The translations under genes and the position numbers were made by a program. Below the pieces are notes generated by a model, which was given only the letters and a program-made list of their open reading frames with translations, did no database searches and had not been told where the DNA came from. From Meconema thalassinum (taxonomy: Eukaryota > Arthropoda > Insecta > Orthoptera > Tettigoniidae): a DNA stretch of 64,000 nt. Below, in pieces: positions 21,335 through 31,910 of this stretch. How positions within the stretch are numbered: position 1 is the stretch's first letter; each line of letters starts with the position of its first letter. The stretch covers positions 127,562,533-127,626,532 of the forward strand of contig OX336393.1 of the NCBI GenBank assembly GCA_946902985.2, in the 5' to 3' direction.

Positions 21335-23050
21335 CTACATCTCAGCTCTGATACTCTGCTGGATGTCGCTTGACCAGTAAGTCCTCAGCAAGGCTTCTCT
21401 AAAGTCTTGGTAGCCTACAAATGAGTAACGGTAGGCTCTAAACCAAGTGCTGGCTTGCCCCTCAAGCAAACGCTCAATGACTCGGAGTTCTCTCTCCGGA
21501 GTTACCATTGTGTCTCTCAAGTTGCTCTCCACATTCGCCAAAAACTCTACTGGAGTGAGGCCACTTCCAGTGCCTGAGAATCGAGCTGTTTGCTCTTCTC
21601 TCGAACGGATGATAGTCACGTTCCCCTGCGTGTGCGCGGGTCTGAACGAATTCGGCATATAGTCATGCGTTGGCGTACTCGTCTCTTGACTCTGTCGATT
21701 GGTTGCGGGTTGGAAAGGATGTGCGTCAAAGTTTAACGCTTGGCTCTGCGCTGAACCGGTAAATTGAGATGGTTGCGGTTCCATGGGTGCGCTCGGTTGA
21801 AAATGTGCAGGCACGATCCCTGCGGATTGCGATCCTGGTGTTGCCTGAGAGTCTCCCATCTGTGAGGGAAAATGTGTCTCTCTTGGATGCGTCTCCAGTC
21901 GGTCGAGACGTCTCTCAATAACTTCGAGCCCTGGGATGGTCTTAGCTGTGACCTTATTCCCCAGATCGTTGAGTTGCAATTCTATTCTTTCAACTTTGCC
22001 TTTGAGATTGGTGTCGACTTCGCGAATAGCCGTCCTTAAGTTGTAACTGAGGTCTAACCTCTCGGTTATCGCGACTTCCTCGAATCGTTTCTGTAGGGAG
22101 TCGATTTCTTCCTCGACTTTTGACATGTTGTCCTGTATCCTACCAACGTCATCTTTGACCTCGGCTACCTTTGCCTCCATAGTGGTCTTATGTTCATTGA
22201 GGTCACCCCTCAACATCATGACATCGATCTTATTCTCCTCTCGATGAACATCAATCGTTTCACGTAGCCCTGTTACTGTCTCAGTTAATTCCGTAATATT
22301 CTTTCTGTTTGTGTTCAACTCGTCCTTGACCTCGATCACACCATCGACGATCGTCTTGACGTTGTTGTTGACGGCGTTCGCTGCACCTTTCATCAGTATG
22401 AGACCTATATTCATGGTCGCCATGTCCTTCTTGACGGTGTCCATGAATCCCTCGACGTGAGTTAAATGAGTTCCGAATTCTTCTCGAGTGTGCTCCAAGT
22501 CGGCCCTCATATCGATCTGGACTCTGTTAATCGTTGTCTGGATCTGAGCGGTGTGCTCCTCTAATCGGGTCTGCACGTCCTCCCTAGCTCTATTCATCTG
22601 ATCAGTTAAACTATCGATACGCTGGTTAGCTTCCTGATGGTGTCGTATAACATCAACTCTCACAGCTGCTAAACCTGCCGTAAGATCATTACTAGCCTCT
22701 ACTCTATAAGTATCCATGTCGGCCCTGACATGCGTTAGATCAGCTCTAACATTATTGATTGACTGTGTGTTGATCTCAAGATCCTGTCTAACGTTATTAA
22801 CTTCCTGTCTAACTTGGTCCACATGACCACTTACAATATTTATCGATCGGGTGTTAACCTCTAAATCACCTCGGACATTATTGATTGACTGGGTGTTAAC
22901 TTCTAAATCCTGTCTAACCTGGTCCACATGACCACTTACAGTGTTGACAGCTTGGGTATTCTCACCTAAGTCAGCAGTAATCTGCTGGAGATTGGCATTG
23001 ACACCTGCCATCATCTCCCCAAACACACGACGAATTGTTTCCTCATCCAT
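21335..23050 (-). CDS. Gypsy A1 Gag, 571 residues, premature stop
   Basis: Starts MDEETIRRVFGEM. Residues about 20-380 are coiled coil with repeated SINNVRxDLEVNT and SGHVDQVRQD units. A Pro/Gln-rich linker follows, then from about residue 500 a capsid-type region (LTPVEFLANVESNL, WFRAYRYSFVGYQDF). The frame ends AEM-TAG, although homologous sequence continues, so this is a truncated Gag. The start is supported by the matching A2 gene and an untranslated leader with a primer site upstream. Confidence 0.85.
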   Translation of the reverse strand: MDEETIRRVFGEMMAGVNANLQQITADLGENTQAVNTVSGHVDQVRQDLEVNTQSINNVRGDLEVNTRSINIVSGHVDQVRQEVNNVRQDLEINTQSINNVRADLTHVRADMDTYRVEASNDLTAGLAAVRVDVIRHHQEANQRIDSLTDQMNRAREDVQTRLEEHTAQIQTTINRVQIDMRADLEHTREEFGTHLTHVEGFMDTVKKDMATMNIGLILMKGAANAVNNNVKTIVDGVIEVKDELNTNRKNITELTETVTGLRETIDVHREENKIDVMMLRGDLNEHKTTMEAKVAEVKDDVGRIQDNMSKVEEEIDSLQKRFEEVAITERLDLSYNLRTAIREVDTNLKGKVERIELQLNDLGNKVTAKTIPGLEVIERRLDRLETHPRETHFPSQMGDSQATPGSQSAGIVPAHFQPSAPMEPQPSQFTGSAQSQALNFDAHPFQPATNRQSQETSTPTHDYMPNSFRPAHTQGNVTIIRSREEQTARFSGTGSGLTPVEFLANVESNLRDTMVTPERELRVIERLLEGQASTWFRAYRYSFVGYQDFREALLRTYWSSDIQQSIRAEM

Positions 23051-23486
23051 GACAAGAAAATTATTTGAGAAAGAGAGGGATCAATCTCTAATGGAACTTA
23101 CAGCTATGATAAGTTACTTGGTGGTATAAAGCTTGTTTCATTTAAATAAATATCACGAGTACAGCTGGAGTATGCAAACTAAGTGCTTCTACATTTACAA
23201 AGACAACGGCGAGCAAAGCAAGGTATTACATTTACTCAGGATGAGGCATCATCAAAGAAAACCCTATCCATCATTTATCTAACACAAAAGCCTCACCCCA
23301 TGGACTTGTATCAAACATGAATGCCATGCAGTTAATTGATCTGCAGTACGACTTTCTAACTTCATCCCAGTCCGGTCAATTTACCATTAATCAACTTTAA
23401 GATCCTCTTAAATAACATGGAACTGACGGTCATCACGTTAACGTCGGCACATGAGTTGGGCGCCATTAAAGTAGTAATGTAGTGTA
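23051..23486 (-). promoter_or_regulatory. Gypsy A1 leader with TGGCGCC primer-binding site
   Basis: Between Gag and the middle LTR. The minus strand holds TGGCGCCCAACTCATG at about 23458-23473, a classical primer-binding sequence. It lies about 21 nt from the LTR edge (TGAG at 23487) instead of the usual 0-5. Confidence 0.65.
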
Positions 23487-26346
23487 TGAGCCCGTCAGAG
23501 GAGCTGCCAGGATAGCCAACAACCGCAATGACTTCCCTAACATCTCATCCGTCGGACCTAACTGCCGTGAGGATCAGGTGAACTTCCAAATAGGCCAAAG
23601 CGGCACGAGAAACTGTAGTCCACGGGGATCGTGGTACATGGTGACGAAGGTCATAGACTGCCTAAGGAAAGGTTCACCTTAAAAACTAGACTGAGAAAAG
23701 AAACATCCAGACTTATGTAAAACACCGTGAAAATTTATTGTAAATTTTACAAACCACTAGCCTAGTTCGGAGGGTTTCTATCGGCTAATCCGCAAGCTAA
23801 TAAATAATTAAAAATAAAGAGCAGGTCCCTACCTGAGAAGTTACAGTAAACCCTCGCGAAAGATCTGTCTCACAATAATAAAGCAACAACAGCAACACTA
23901 GGAAAATGGTACGACGCAAATCCCTAGGTCAAGTTACAAGATCAAGCTAATATCAGAATTTACATTTAACAGGGTAACAAAACAAATCTAAGTTAGGATG
24001 ATACCATCTCCACATTTACATTTAACGTTAATTCATCTAGCTAAGTCCTATCAATTAATAACAAAATTTACGGCGGTGACGTCCGTAATATCAAACAATT
24101 ACATTCAAAGCTAAGTGATCAGCCATAAAAAAAACATCTAAGTCATTCTTAGGAACTAAGTGCTAATCAGCACACAAAAGGGTAACATAGAGGATTCATA
24201 CTCTTTTACATCATAAATAAATAAGAGACCACAGTTTTATTCAAATGCCTGCCTACACCTTGGTTTACTGTTTGTAAGCCATAGTCATCTAATGTGTGTA
24301 ATTACGGTGACGACTGCGTAGTAAAGACTACGTCTAACATCGTATGGCCTGCGCTCCACCAGCTACGAACTCAAGGTTCGAGCAAGCTTCAGTCGCAACA
24401 AAAAGTGTCAGCTCTCCTCAAGTCATTTCCTCCAGGAAATACCTTCATTAGCACGGCTATGTCAGCAGGTTCCAAATTCAAATGAACAAGGTTAAATAGA
24501 AAGAAATCGTTAGTTAGTTTTTGTTTACCAAAATTATGCGTTTTATTATTAAGATGTCGGTTTAGGTTATCGTTGGTTTATGGCGAATAATACTGACAAG
24601 CCTGGGCACGGAGTGTCTCCCTGAGATCATCTCTGCCAAAAAGCCTCGACTCAAAAGTCGGAATAAAATCAACGAGCTATAACAACTCGGACACACAATA
24701 ACACAAGTTACCAGCGGCTCACAGCTCGCGTTCAATAACTCTGGGACGGGCCTGGACACAATCAGTTACCCTCCCTAAATATCTGGTCAACGGGAACAGT
24801 CCCGGACATGGTACACACAATACCATCATACATGAAAAACCTCCCTAGCGGGGCTAGCCTACAACGTACTATAGAGACCTGACATAACTGTACTCGTCAA
24901 AACAACGGTACACGCAACAGCGTTTAACTAACAAATGACAATCTACAGAACATATGATCAGATACAAGAATGGACACTGGGTTCCATAAGCTATAATTGC
25001 AATGGAAGGGAAAGTGAATGCTAAAAGCATTCTGTCTTATGTTAACATCAGTCTGTCTCACATAGAAGAATGCGCTCTCACACGGGCGCTGGGTAGAATT
25101 CACAAAACCTGTTCGTGTCGCCGCAGGCTACAAGATTCCTGCGCCGTATGACACAACACACTAACTAGGCCGGCAATTTAAGCAAGATAATAACTGTACA
25201 ACTGGCCTCACAATAATACCTTTACCATAGGTTATAAACCTCGAAGAATATGTGCATAAAAAGCACGCTATAAATCTGAATACAATCATATAACACTGCC
25301 TTTCACATCAAAGACGTTTAAAAGGTAGCAATGTCACTCATTGCTGGAGCTCTCTGCTCTCAAAAATAAAATAATCTATTTCTGACTTGTATCAAACATC
25401 AAATAAACACGTGTCATCACACTTGACACAACAAAATAATAATTGTGGCGCAAATACCACTCTCTGCTGGATCTCCTTAATGATGCGTTGGGAACAGGGT
25501 TCGATGCCGGACAACAACGAAACCTCCCTATTACTTATAAGGTCCACACTTGACCTGGATGGCTTCTGAGCTCATCTCTAATTAAATATAATGCAGTTAC
25601 AAAACTGGTAATTACAGTCGATTACCCAAATGATACGACTACTCTAACGAAGTCAGGGGTGTAACACCGACTGGCTGCAAAAAGTGCAGTTAAAGAAATA
25701 TAACCATGGCATCAGATTGCCATAACTAAAGTCTGCAAAGACTTGAAAAATCTCCCCAGATAGGGTTAACCAAAGTAGCCTCAAAATGCCTACAGTCACG
25801 TTTAGCAATAGACATAAATTGACGTTCTACGACGTCCATCAAGCTGCACCAGGGTTGACCAAAATGTCAGACCCAAGGGTGACTCACAATCACTGCAAAT
25901 AAATGACATCTAATTAGAATAATTACATTCCCTACCTATGAAATGGCTGTCACTAAGTTCGGTTGGTTCACAAACTACACTAATCTAACTATACCACCAG
26001 AAACTAGAACAAGGAAGGGTGTACAAAACTCACAATATGAAGGAGCCCACACTTAGCTCTCTGTCTAACGACAAGGGTTGAACAAGAGCACCTCTGGCTT
26101 TCAGGATTGGCATCGTCCTCATCAGAACTTCCATCTGGGCTCTCTCAAAGACCAGGGTTCGGTCTGTCCCTGTAGTTGACCTCGTTAATTGACTGGACAT
26201 GCCTAGGAAAGGCATCCTCGGTTCCTTCCTTCTCGTCCGATGTTCTAGAAGTTCCATAATCAAGCTGGTCCCATCCGAGACATCTCCCTCATACCATAAT
26301 TGTATCAGCCCATGGTCTCGGCCTCGAACATGGTGTTGAAAAAGTT
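23487..26346 (-). repeat. Gypsy middle LTR, truncated, shared by both copies
   Basis: Same start as the left LTR and very close to it in sequence. It stops at AAAAAGTTGAC, where the sequence jumps into the A2 integrase gene (GTGTGATGG). About 950 bp of upstream LTR plus the integrase C-terminus are deleted. It serves as 5' LTR of A1 and 3' LTR of A2. Confidence 0.92.
26030..26346 (-). other. Open frame in middle LTR fused to integrase by deletion
   Basis: This is the middle-LTR counterpart of 8906-9195, with a Trp codon where the left LTR has a stop. Its upstream residues (FTTITRQLFQHHV) are created by the deletion junction with integrase. No function assigned. Confidence 0.3.
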
Positions 26347-26997
26347 GACGTGTGATGGTTGTAAACAAGGTGGATTTACAATCACACGATTCCGTATTCT
26401 CATTGGCATCTTGTTCAAATGCAAAACCATGGGTATTTGACCAGTGCTCTCATGGACTGTTGAGTTAATACATTTCGCCATGATAACTAGGACTTCGGTC
26501 CATCGCCAGTGTTCTTCCTGACAATATAATCGACAGAATTTTGCGATAGTAGACATTACGCATTCTGCTGGGTTGCTCTCTGGATGGCGAATAAACGATA
26601 AAACATGACCTATCTCCAACTCGTTCATAGCATTGGCAAATTCTGCGGAGGTGTACTGTGATCCATGATCAGTCAACAGGAATTGTGGCTTTCCTGCCTC
26701 CGGTATCACTTGTCGTCTAATTCTCTGAATAGTCTGGTGTGCGGTGGCTTTCTGAATCGGATGAAGCATCGTGTATTTCGTGAACACATCAATAGTTACA
26801 ACAATGAAGCGATTCCCACGGCGGGCCTTAGGTATTGGGCCATAAAGGTCCTGTGCGTATAACTCTCTAGGTTGAGTTGGGAGTATTGGCCTAGGTGGTA
26901 CCTTCAACAAGTGTGACGTGTACTTGTTCCGCTGGTATGCGTCGCAGGCACGTAAACACTGTCTAACGGTGGTTCCTAGCCTTTTCCAAGTAAAAGA
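26347..26997 (-). pseudogene. Gypsy A2 integrase, C-terminally deleted
   Basis: Contains CLRACDAYQRNK, QDLYGPI, LLTDHGSQY and SNPAECVMST without the 11006 insertion, and so shows the empty CCACGG site near 26819. The C-terminus is lost by the deletion at 26346/26347, and the ORF runs on into LTR residues (FFNTMFEAETMG). Confidence 0.9.
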
Positions 26998-28886
26998 CTA
27001 CTTGATGGTTGCAATGGCATTCACAGTGGCTTCAGGATTCCGGCTGAGAATGTCGGCCAACACATTCTCTCTGCCTGATCGGTAAACAATTTCCAAGTCA
27101 AACTGTTGGAGAAAAAGCGTCCAACGTGTGATCCTGTCGCTTGCCAGTCTTGTTCGTAAAATGAAGGTCAGCGCATGGTGATCGGTCCTCACAATAATCC
27201 TCTGGCCTAACAAATGTTTCTGCCAGTACTCAAGCGCGTAGACAATCGCAAGTGCTTCGATCTCAAAGTGAAATAATGAGATTCATGCGCTCTCAAACGT
27301 CGACTTACGAAAGCGATGTAATGACGTTTCTTCTCATCGTCCTCCTGCAAAAGGATGGCACCTATTCCTATCGCAGATGCATCAGTCTCTAGAATAAAAT
27401 TCCGGGAGTAGTCTGGATATTCTAACTGAATCGAATCAACCAGCATCTGTTTAGCTTTTCTGAAAGCTGTCTCGCACTCATCATTCCAAGCCCATCTGCA
27501 ATTCTTCTTTAGTAAACCTTGCAGTGGTGCGACAGTCTCAGAATACTTCTCACAATGAGCAGCAAAGAATTGGAGAATTCCAAGGAATTGTCTCACGTGT
27601 TTCACACGGGTTGGTGTTGGAAATGCAGCAACGGTTCTGATCTTTGCCGGATTCGGCCTGTATCCACCTCCATTAATTATGTGTCCCACAAATTTGACTT
27701 CTATCTGGAAGAATCGACACTTGTCGAACTTCACTTTAAAATTGGCCTGTCGAAGATTCTCAAAAACAAGGCGTAAGGTTGTTAAATGTTCTTCCTCTGT
27801 TTCCGAAGCTATGATAATGTCATCCACGTAACATATCACCTTCTGTTTCACTTCAGGAGTCAGTTTCGCATCAAGTGCTCTAATTAATGCAGCTCCGGCA
27901 TTTTTCACTCCAAAGGGTAGTTTTCGAAAGACATAGGTGGTCTGATCGAACAGAAACCCTGTATACTTCTGAGTATGCTCAGATAATCTTATATGGTAGT
28001 AGGATTGTACTAAGTCCAATGACGAAAATATCTTCTTTGCCTTAAACTTCCTGAGGATGTCCCTAATCTTGGGTGGTCTGTCATGCTCAGGAGCTAAGCG
28101 TTCATTTAAGGCCCTTGCATCGAGACAAAGTCTCAAGCTTCCATCCACCTTAACCACAGGTGTTATAGGATTCAAGAAAGGAGTCGGTGACTTCTTGATT
28201 GTACCTGCTGCTTCCATCTCATGGATCTTCTTAGCAGCTTCCTCGCGGTGTTTCTCTGCGATAGGATAAATCTTTTTCTGGAATGGGGAATCATCCAGTA
28301 GTACAAGATCGTACTCGTAGTCCAATATCTCACCAGGTGTAGTGTCGAATATATCCTCGTAATCGCTTAATATTGCATCTAGTTTCTCTCGTATGGGTGC
28401 TGATAATTGTTCTGCCTCTTCGTCGGCATCTTGTGTCTCCTCAATTTCCTTGCCATTTAAATTCTCAACAACGTTGACTTCGGATTCAAATTCCGGTTCT
28501 TCCTCTACTAAGTCCATTTGAATGGGTTCGTTCGGCTTAAACTCCACCGTATTACGTCCCATATCAATGATTCCATCATACTTCCGAATGAAGTCTGCAC
28601 CCAATATGGCATCATGATGCAAGCCTTTCATCACAAGAAATTCGTGCAAGTACACGTGGCTCGAAATTTTCAAAGTGCATAGAATCTGGATTTTGCTCGT
28701 TACAACATGGTCAGGTATGACTCCTCTGACTCTTACTGCAGAAACTGGCAGCTCTGTCACCTCAGAGTTTGCTTTCAGTCTGGGATGGCAATCGGCGGAA
28801 ATGACACTTATCATCGCCCCAGTATCGATGAGAATGACTACGTTACATCCATTCAGGGTAGCTACAATCTTCGGTAAACGCGTCAA
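26998..28886 (-). pseudogene. Gypsy A2 protease, reverse transcriptase and RNase H (frameshifted)
   Basis: Near-identical to A1, with about five residue differences in the 559-residue frame (for example Cys to Ser, Arg to Ile). LIDTG, CYVDDIIIAS and the RNase H blocks are all present. The same single-base frameshift in RNase H lies near 27266, and the same stop plus deletion precedes integrase. Confidence 0.95.
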
Positions 28887-28967
28887 TTCGTAGTTGTGGT
28901 TCGTCGTTCGTCTAATAGATCTTCCTGAATTGGCTCCCAGAGTAAGATGGTGGCAGTTACTCTATGC

Positions 28968-29758
28968 TCAATCGGGTAAGAATCTAATGGTTTTTCGGCG
29001 TTCTTTTTCTCTCTTGGCGGGAAGTACCGGGCTGGTTTCGCTCCGTTTCTTCCGCCGAAACATTACGTGTTTCCCTCGAAGTCGGGTTTTGATCTCCCCC
29101 TTCTTGTATTTCTTGGAGTTCTCGGAGTTGTTGAAGATATTCACGACTCTCCCGTGCTCTTCCTCTCCAGTCTCGATCGGTCTGGTACCTAGGGTCTCGA
29201 TCTCTATTGTAACCTCTGCTATAGCGGTAATCCCTACGGATACTTCCGTGTTGTGGGTTCCGGTTATGATTCCCTCGGGGTCGTTTTCGTGACGACGGTC
29301 GTCGTTCGTCCCTCGATCAAAACGACGGTTCCAGTGAATACGACGGTCATCTCTTTGGTCTCTAGAATATGGAGTGTTGTTCCATTCTCTCCGACCTCGA
29401 TTATAGTCATTGCGTTGTTCACGGCTTTCTTGAGTCTGTGTCTGCTGTGGCGTCTGGCACACTTTGTCCACAGTTGTCAAGTTGACATGTCGCTCTTCAC
29501 GCCTGTCAGCCTTCTGCTGACGGTGTGTCGGAAACTGTTCGGTGTTAGCGTCCAATCGTCGCAAGATTTGATCGCACTGCTGAAAAGTGGATGCTCCTCA
29601 GCAATCAATACACGTTGCACGTCTGCAGGGTATTGCCAAACGATGGTGTTAACCAGGTCTTGCTCTGATAGTGGGGTTTGTAAGCAACGAAGTTTCGCAA
29701 GCTGGGTTGTGAAGTAGTTCGCATAGCGCGTCGGAGTGTTTGAGATGTATCGGCGAGT
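28968..29758 (-). pseudogene. Gypsy A2 Gag C-terminal region, out of frame
   Basis: As in A1, with the same post-stop continuation and frameshift near 29582. One base change removes the stop that ends the A1 basic tail, so the frame runs on to 28968 (SETSPVLPAKREKERRKT). Confidence 0.75.
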
Positions 29759-31474
29759 CTACATCTCAGCTCTGATACTCTGCTGGATGTCGCTTGACCA
29801 GTAAGTCCTCAGCAAGGCTTCTCTAAAGTCTTGGTAGCCTACAAATGAGTAACGGTAGGCTCTAAACCAAGTGCTGGCTTGCCCCTCAAGCAAACGCTCA
29901 ATGACTCGGAGTTCTCTCTCCGGAGTTACCATTGTGTCTCTCAAGTTGCTCTCCACATTCGCCAAAAACTCTACTGGAGTGAGGCCACTTCCAGTGCCTG
30001 AGAATCGAGCTGGTTGCTCTTCTCTCGAACGGATGATAGTCACGTTCCCCTGCGTGTGCGCGGGTCTGAACGAATTCGGCATATAGTCATGCGTTGGCGT
30101 ACTCGTCTCTTGACTCTGTCGATTGGTTGCGGGTTGGAAAGGATGTGCGTCAAAGTTTAACGCTTGGCTCTGCGCTGAACCGGTAAATTGAGATGGTTGC
30201 GGTTCCATGGGTGCGCTCGGTTGAAAATGTGCAGGCACGATCCCTGCGGATTGCGATCCTGGTGTTGCCTGAGAGTCTCCCATCTGTAAGGGTAAATGTG
30301 TCTCTCTTGGATGCGTCTCCAGTCGGTCGAGACGTCTCTCAATAACTTCGAGCCCTGGGATGGTCTTAGCTGTGACCTTATTCCCCAGATCGTTGAGTTG
30401 CAATTCTATTCTTTCAACTTTGCCTTTGAGATTGGTGTCGACTTCGCGAATAGCCGTCCTTAAGTTGTAACTGAGGTCTAACCTCTCGGTTATCGCGACT
30501 TCCTCGAATCGTTTCTGTAGGGAGTCGATTTCTTCCTCGACTTTTGACATGTTGTCCTGTATTCTACCAACGTCATGTTTGACCTCGGCTACCTTTGCCT
30601 CCTTAGTGGTCTTATGTTCATTGAGGTCACCCCTCAACATCATGACATCGATCTTATTCTCCTCTCGATGAACATCAATCGTTTCACGTAGCCCTGTTAC
30701 TGTCTCAGTTAATTCCGTAATATTCTTTCTGTTTGTGTTCAACTCGTCCTTGACCTCGATCACACCATCGACGATCGTCTTGACGTTGTTGTTGACGGCG
30801 TTCGCTGCACCTTTCATCAGTATGAGACCTATATTCATGGTCGCCATGTCCTTCTTGACGGTGTCCATGAATCCCTCGACGTGAGTTAAATGAGTTCCGA
30901 ATTCTTCTCGAGTGTGCTCCAAGTCGGCCCTCATATCGATCTGGACTCTGTTAATCGTTGTCTGGATCTGAGCGGTGTGCTCCTCTAATCGGGTCTGCAC
31001 GTCCTCCCTAGCTCTATTCATCTGATCAGTTAAACTATCGATACGCTGGTTAGCTTCCTGATGGTGTCGTATAACATCAACTCTCCCAGCTGCTAAACCT
31101 GCCGTAAGATCATTACTAGCCTCTACTCTATAAGTATCCATGTCGGCCCTGACATGCGTTAGATCAGGTCTAACATTATTGATTGACTGTGTGTTGATCT
31201 CAAGATCCTGTCTAACGTTATTAACTTCCTGTCTAACTTGGTCCACATGACCACTTACAATATTTATCGATCGGGTGTTAACCTCTAAATCACCTCGGAC
31301 ATTATTGATTGACTGGGTGTTAACTTCTAAATCCTGTCTAACCTGGTCCACATGACCACTTACAGTGTTGACAGCTTGGGTATTCTCACCTAAGTCAGCA
31401 GTAATCTGCTGGAGATTGGCATTGACACCTGCCATCATCTCCCCAAACACACGACGAATTGTTTCCTCATCCAT
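29759..31474 (-). CDS. Gypsy A2 Gag, 571 residues, premature stop
   Basis: Same length and layout as the A1 Gag, with about eight residue differences (for example A to P and V to G in the coiled coil, T to P before the capsid region). It ends at the same AEM-TAG. Near-identity, including the stop, shows that A1 and A2 arose by duplication of an already defective element. Confidence 0.85.
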   Translation of the reverse strand: MDEETIRRVFGEMMAGVNANLQQITADLGENTQAVNTVSGHVDQVRQDLEVNTQSINNVRGDLEVNTRSINIVSGHVDQVRQEVNNVRQDLEINTQSINNVRPDLTHVRADMDTYRVEASNDLTAGLAAGRVDVIRHHQEANQRIDSLTDQMNRAREDVQTRLEEHTAQIQTTINRVQIDMRADLEHTREEFGTHLTHVEGFMDTVKKDMATMNIGLILMKGAANAVNNNVKTIVDGVIEVKDELNTNRKNITELTETVTGLRETIDVHREENKIDVMMLRGDLNEHKTTKEAKVAEVKHDVGRIQDNMSKVEEEIDSLQKRFEEVAITERLDLSYNLRTAIREVDTNLKGKVERIELQLNDLGNKVTAKTIPGLEVIERRLDRLETHPRETHLPLQMGDSQATPGSQSAGIVPAHFQPSAPMEPQPSQFTGSAQSQALNFDAHPFQPATNRQSQETSTPTHDYMPNSFRPAHTQGNVTIIRSREEQPARFSGTGSGLTPVEFLANVESNLRDTMVTPERELRVIERLLEGQASTWFRAYRYSFVGYQDFREALLRTYWSSDIQQSIRAEM

Positions 31475-31910
31475 GACAAGAAAATTATTTGAGAAAGAGA
31501 GGGATCAATCTCTAATGGAACTTACAGCTATGATAAGTTACTTGGTGGTATAAAGCTTGTTTCATTTAAATAAATATCACGAGTACAGCTGGAGTATGCA
31601 AACTAAGTGCTTCTACATTTACAAAGACAACGGCGAGCAAAGCAAGGTATTACATTTACTCAGGATGAGGCATCATCAAAGAAAACCCTATCCATCATTT
31701 ATCTAACACAAAAGCCTCACCCCATGGGCTTGTATCAAACATGAATGCCATGCAGTTAATTGATCTGCAGTACGACTTTCTAACTTCATCCCAGTCCGGT
31801 CAATTTACCATTAATCAACTTTAAGATCCTCTTAAATAACATGGAACTGACGGTCATCACGTTAACGTCGGCACATGAGTTGGGCGCCATTAAAGTAGTA
31901 ATGTAGTGTA
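31475..31910 (-). promoter_or_regulatory. Gypsy A2 leader with TGGCGCC primer-binding site
   Basis: Matches the A1 leader almost base for base. The primer-binding sequence on the minus strand lies at about 31882-31897, again about 21 nt from the LTR edge at 31911. Confidence 0.65.
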
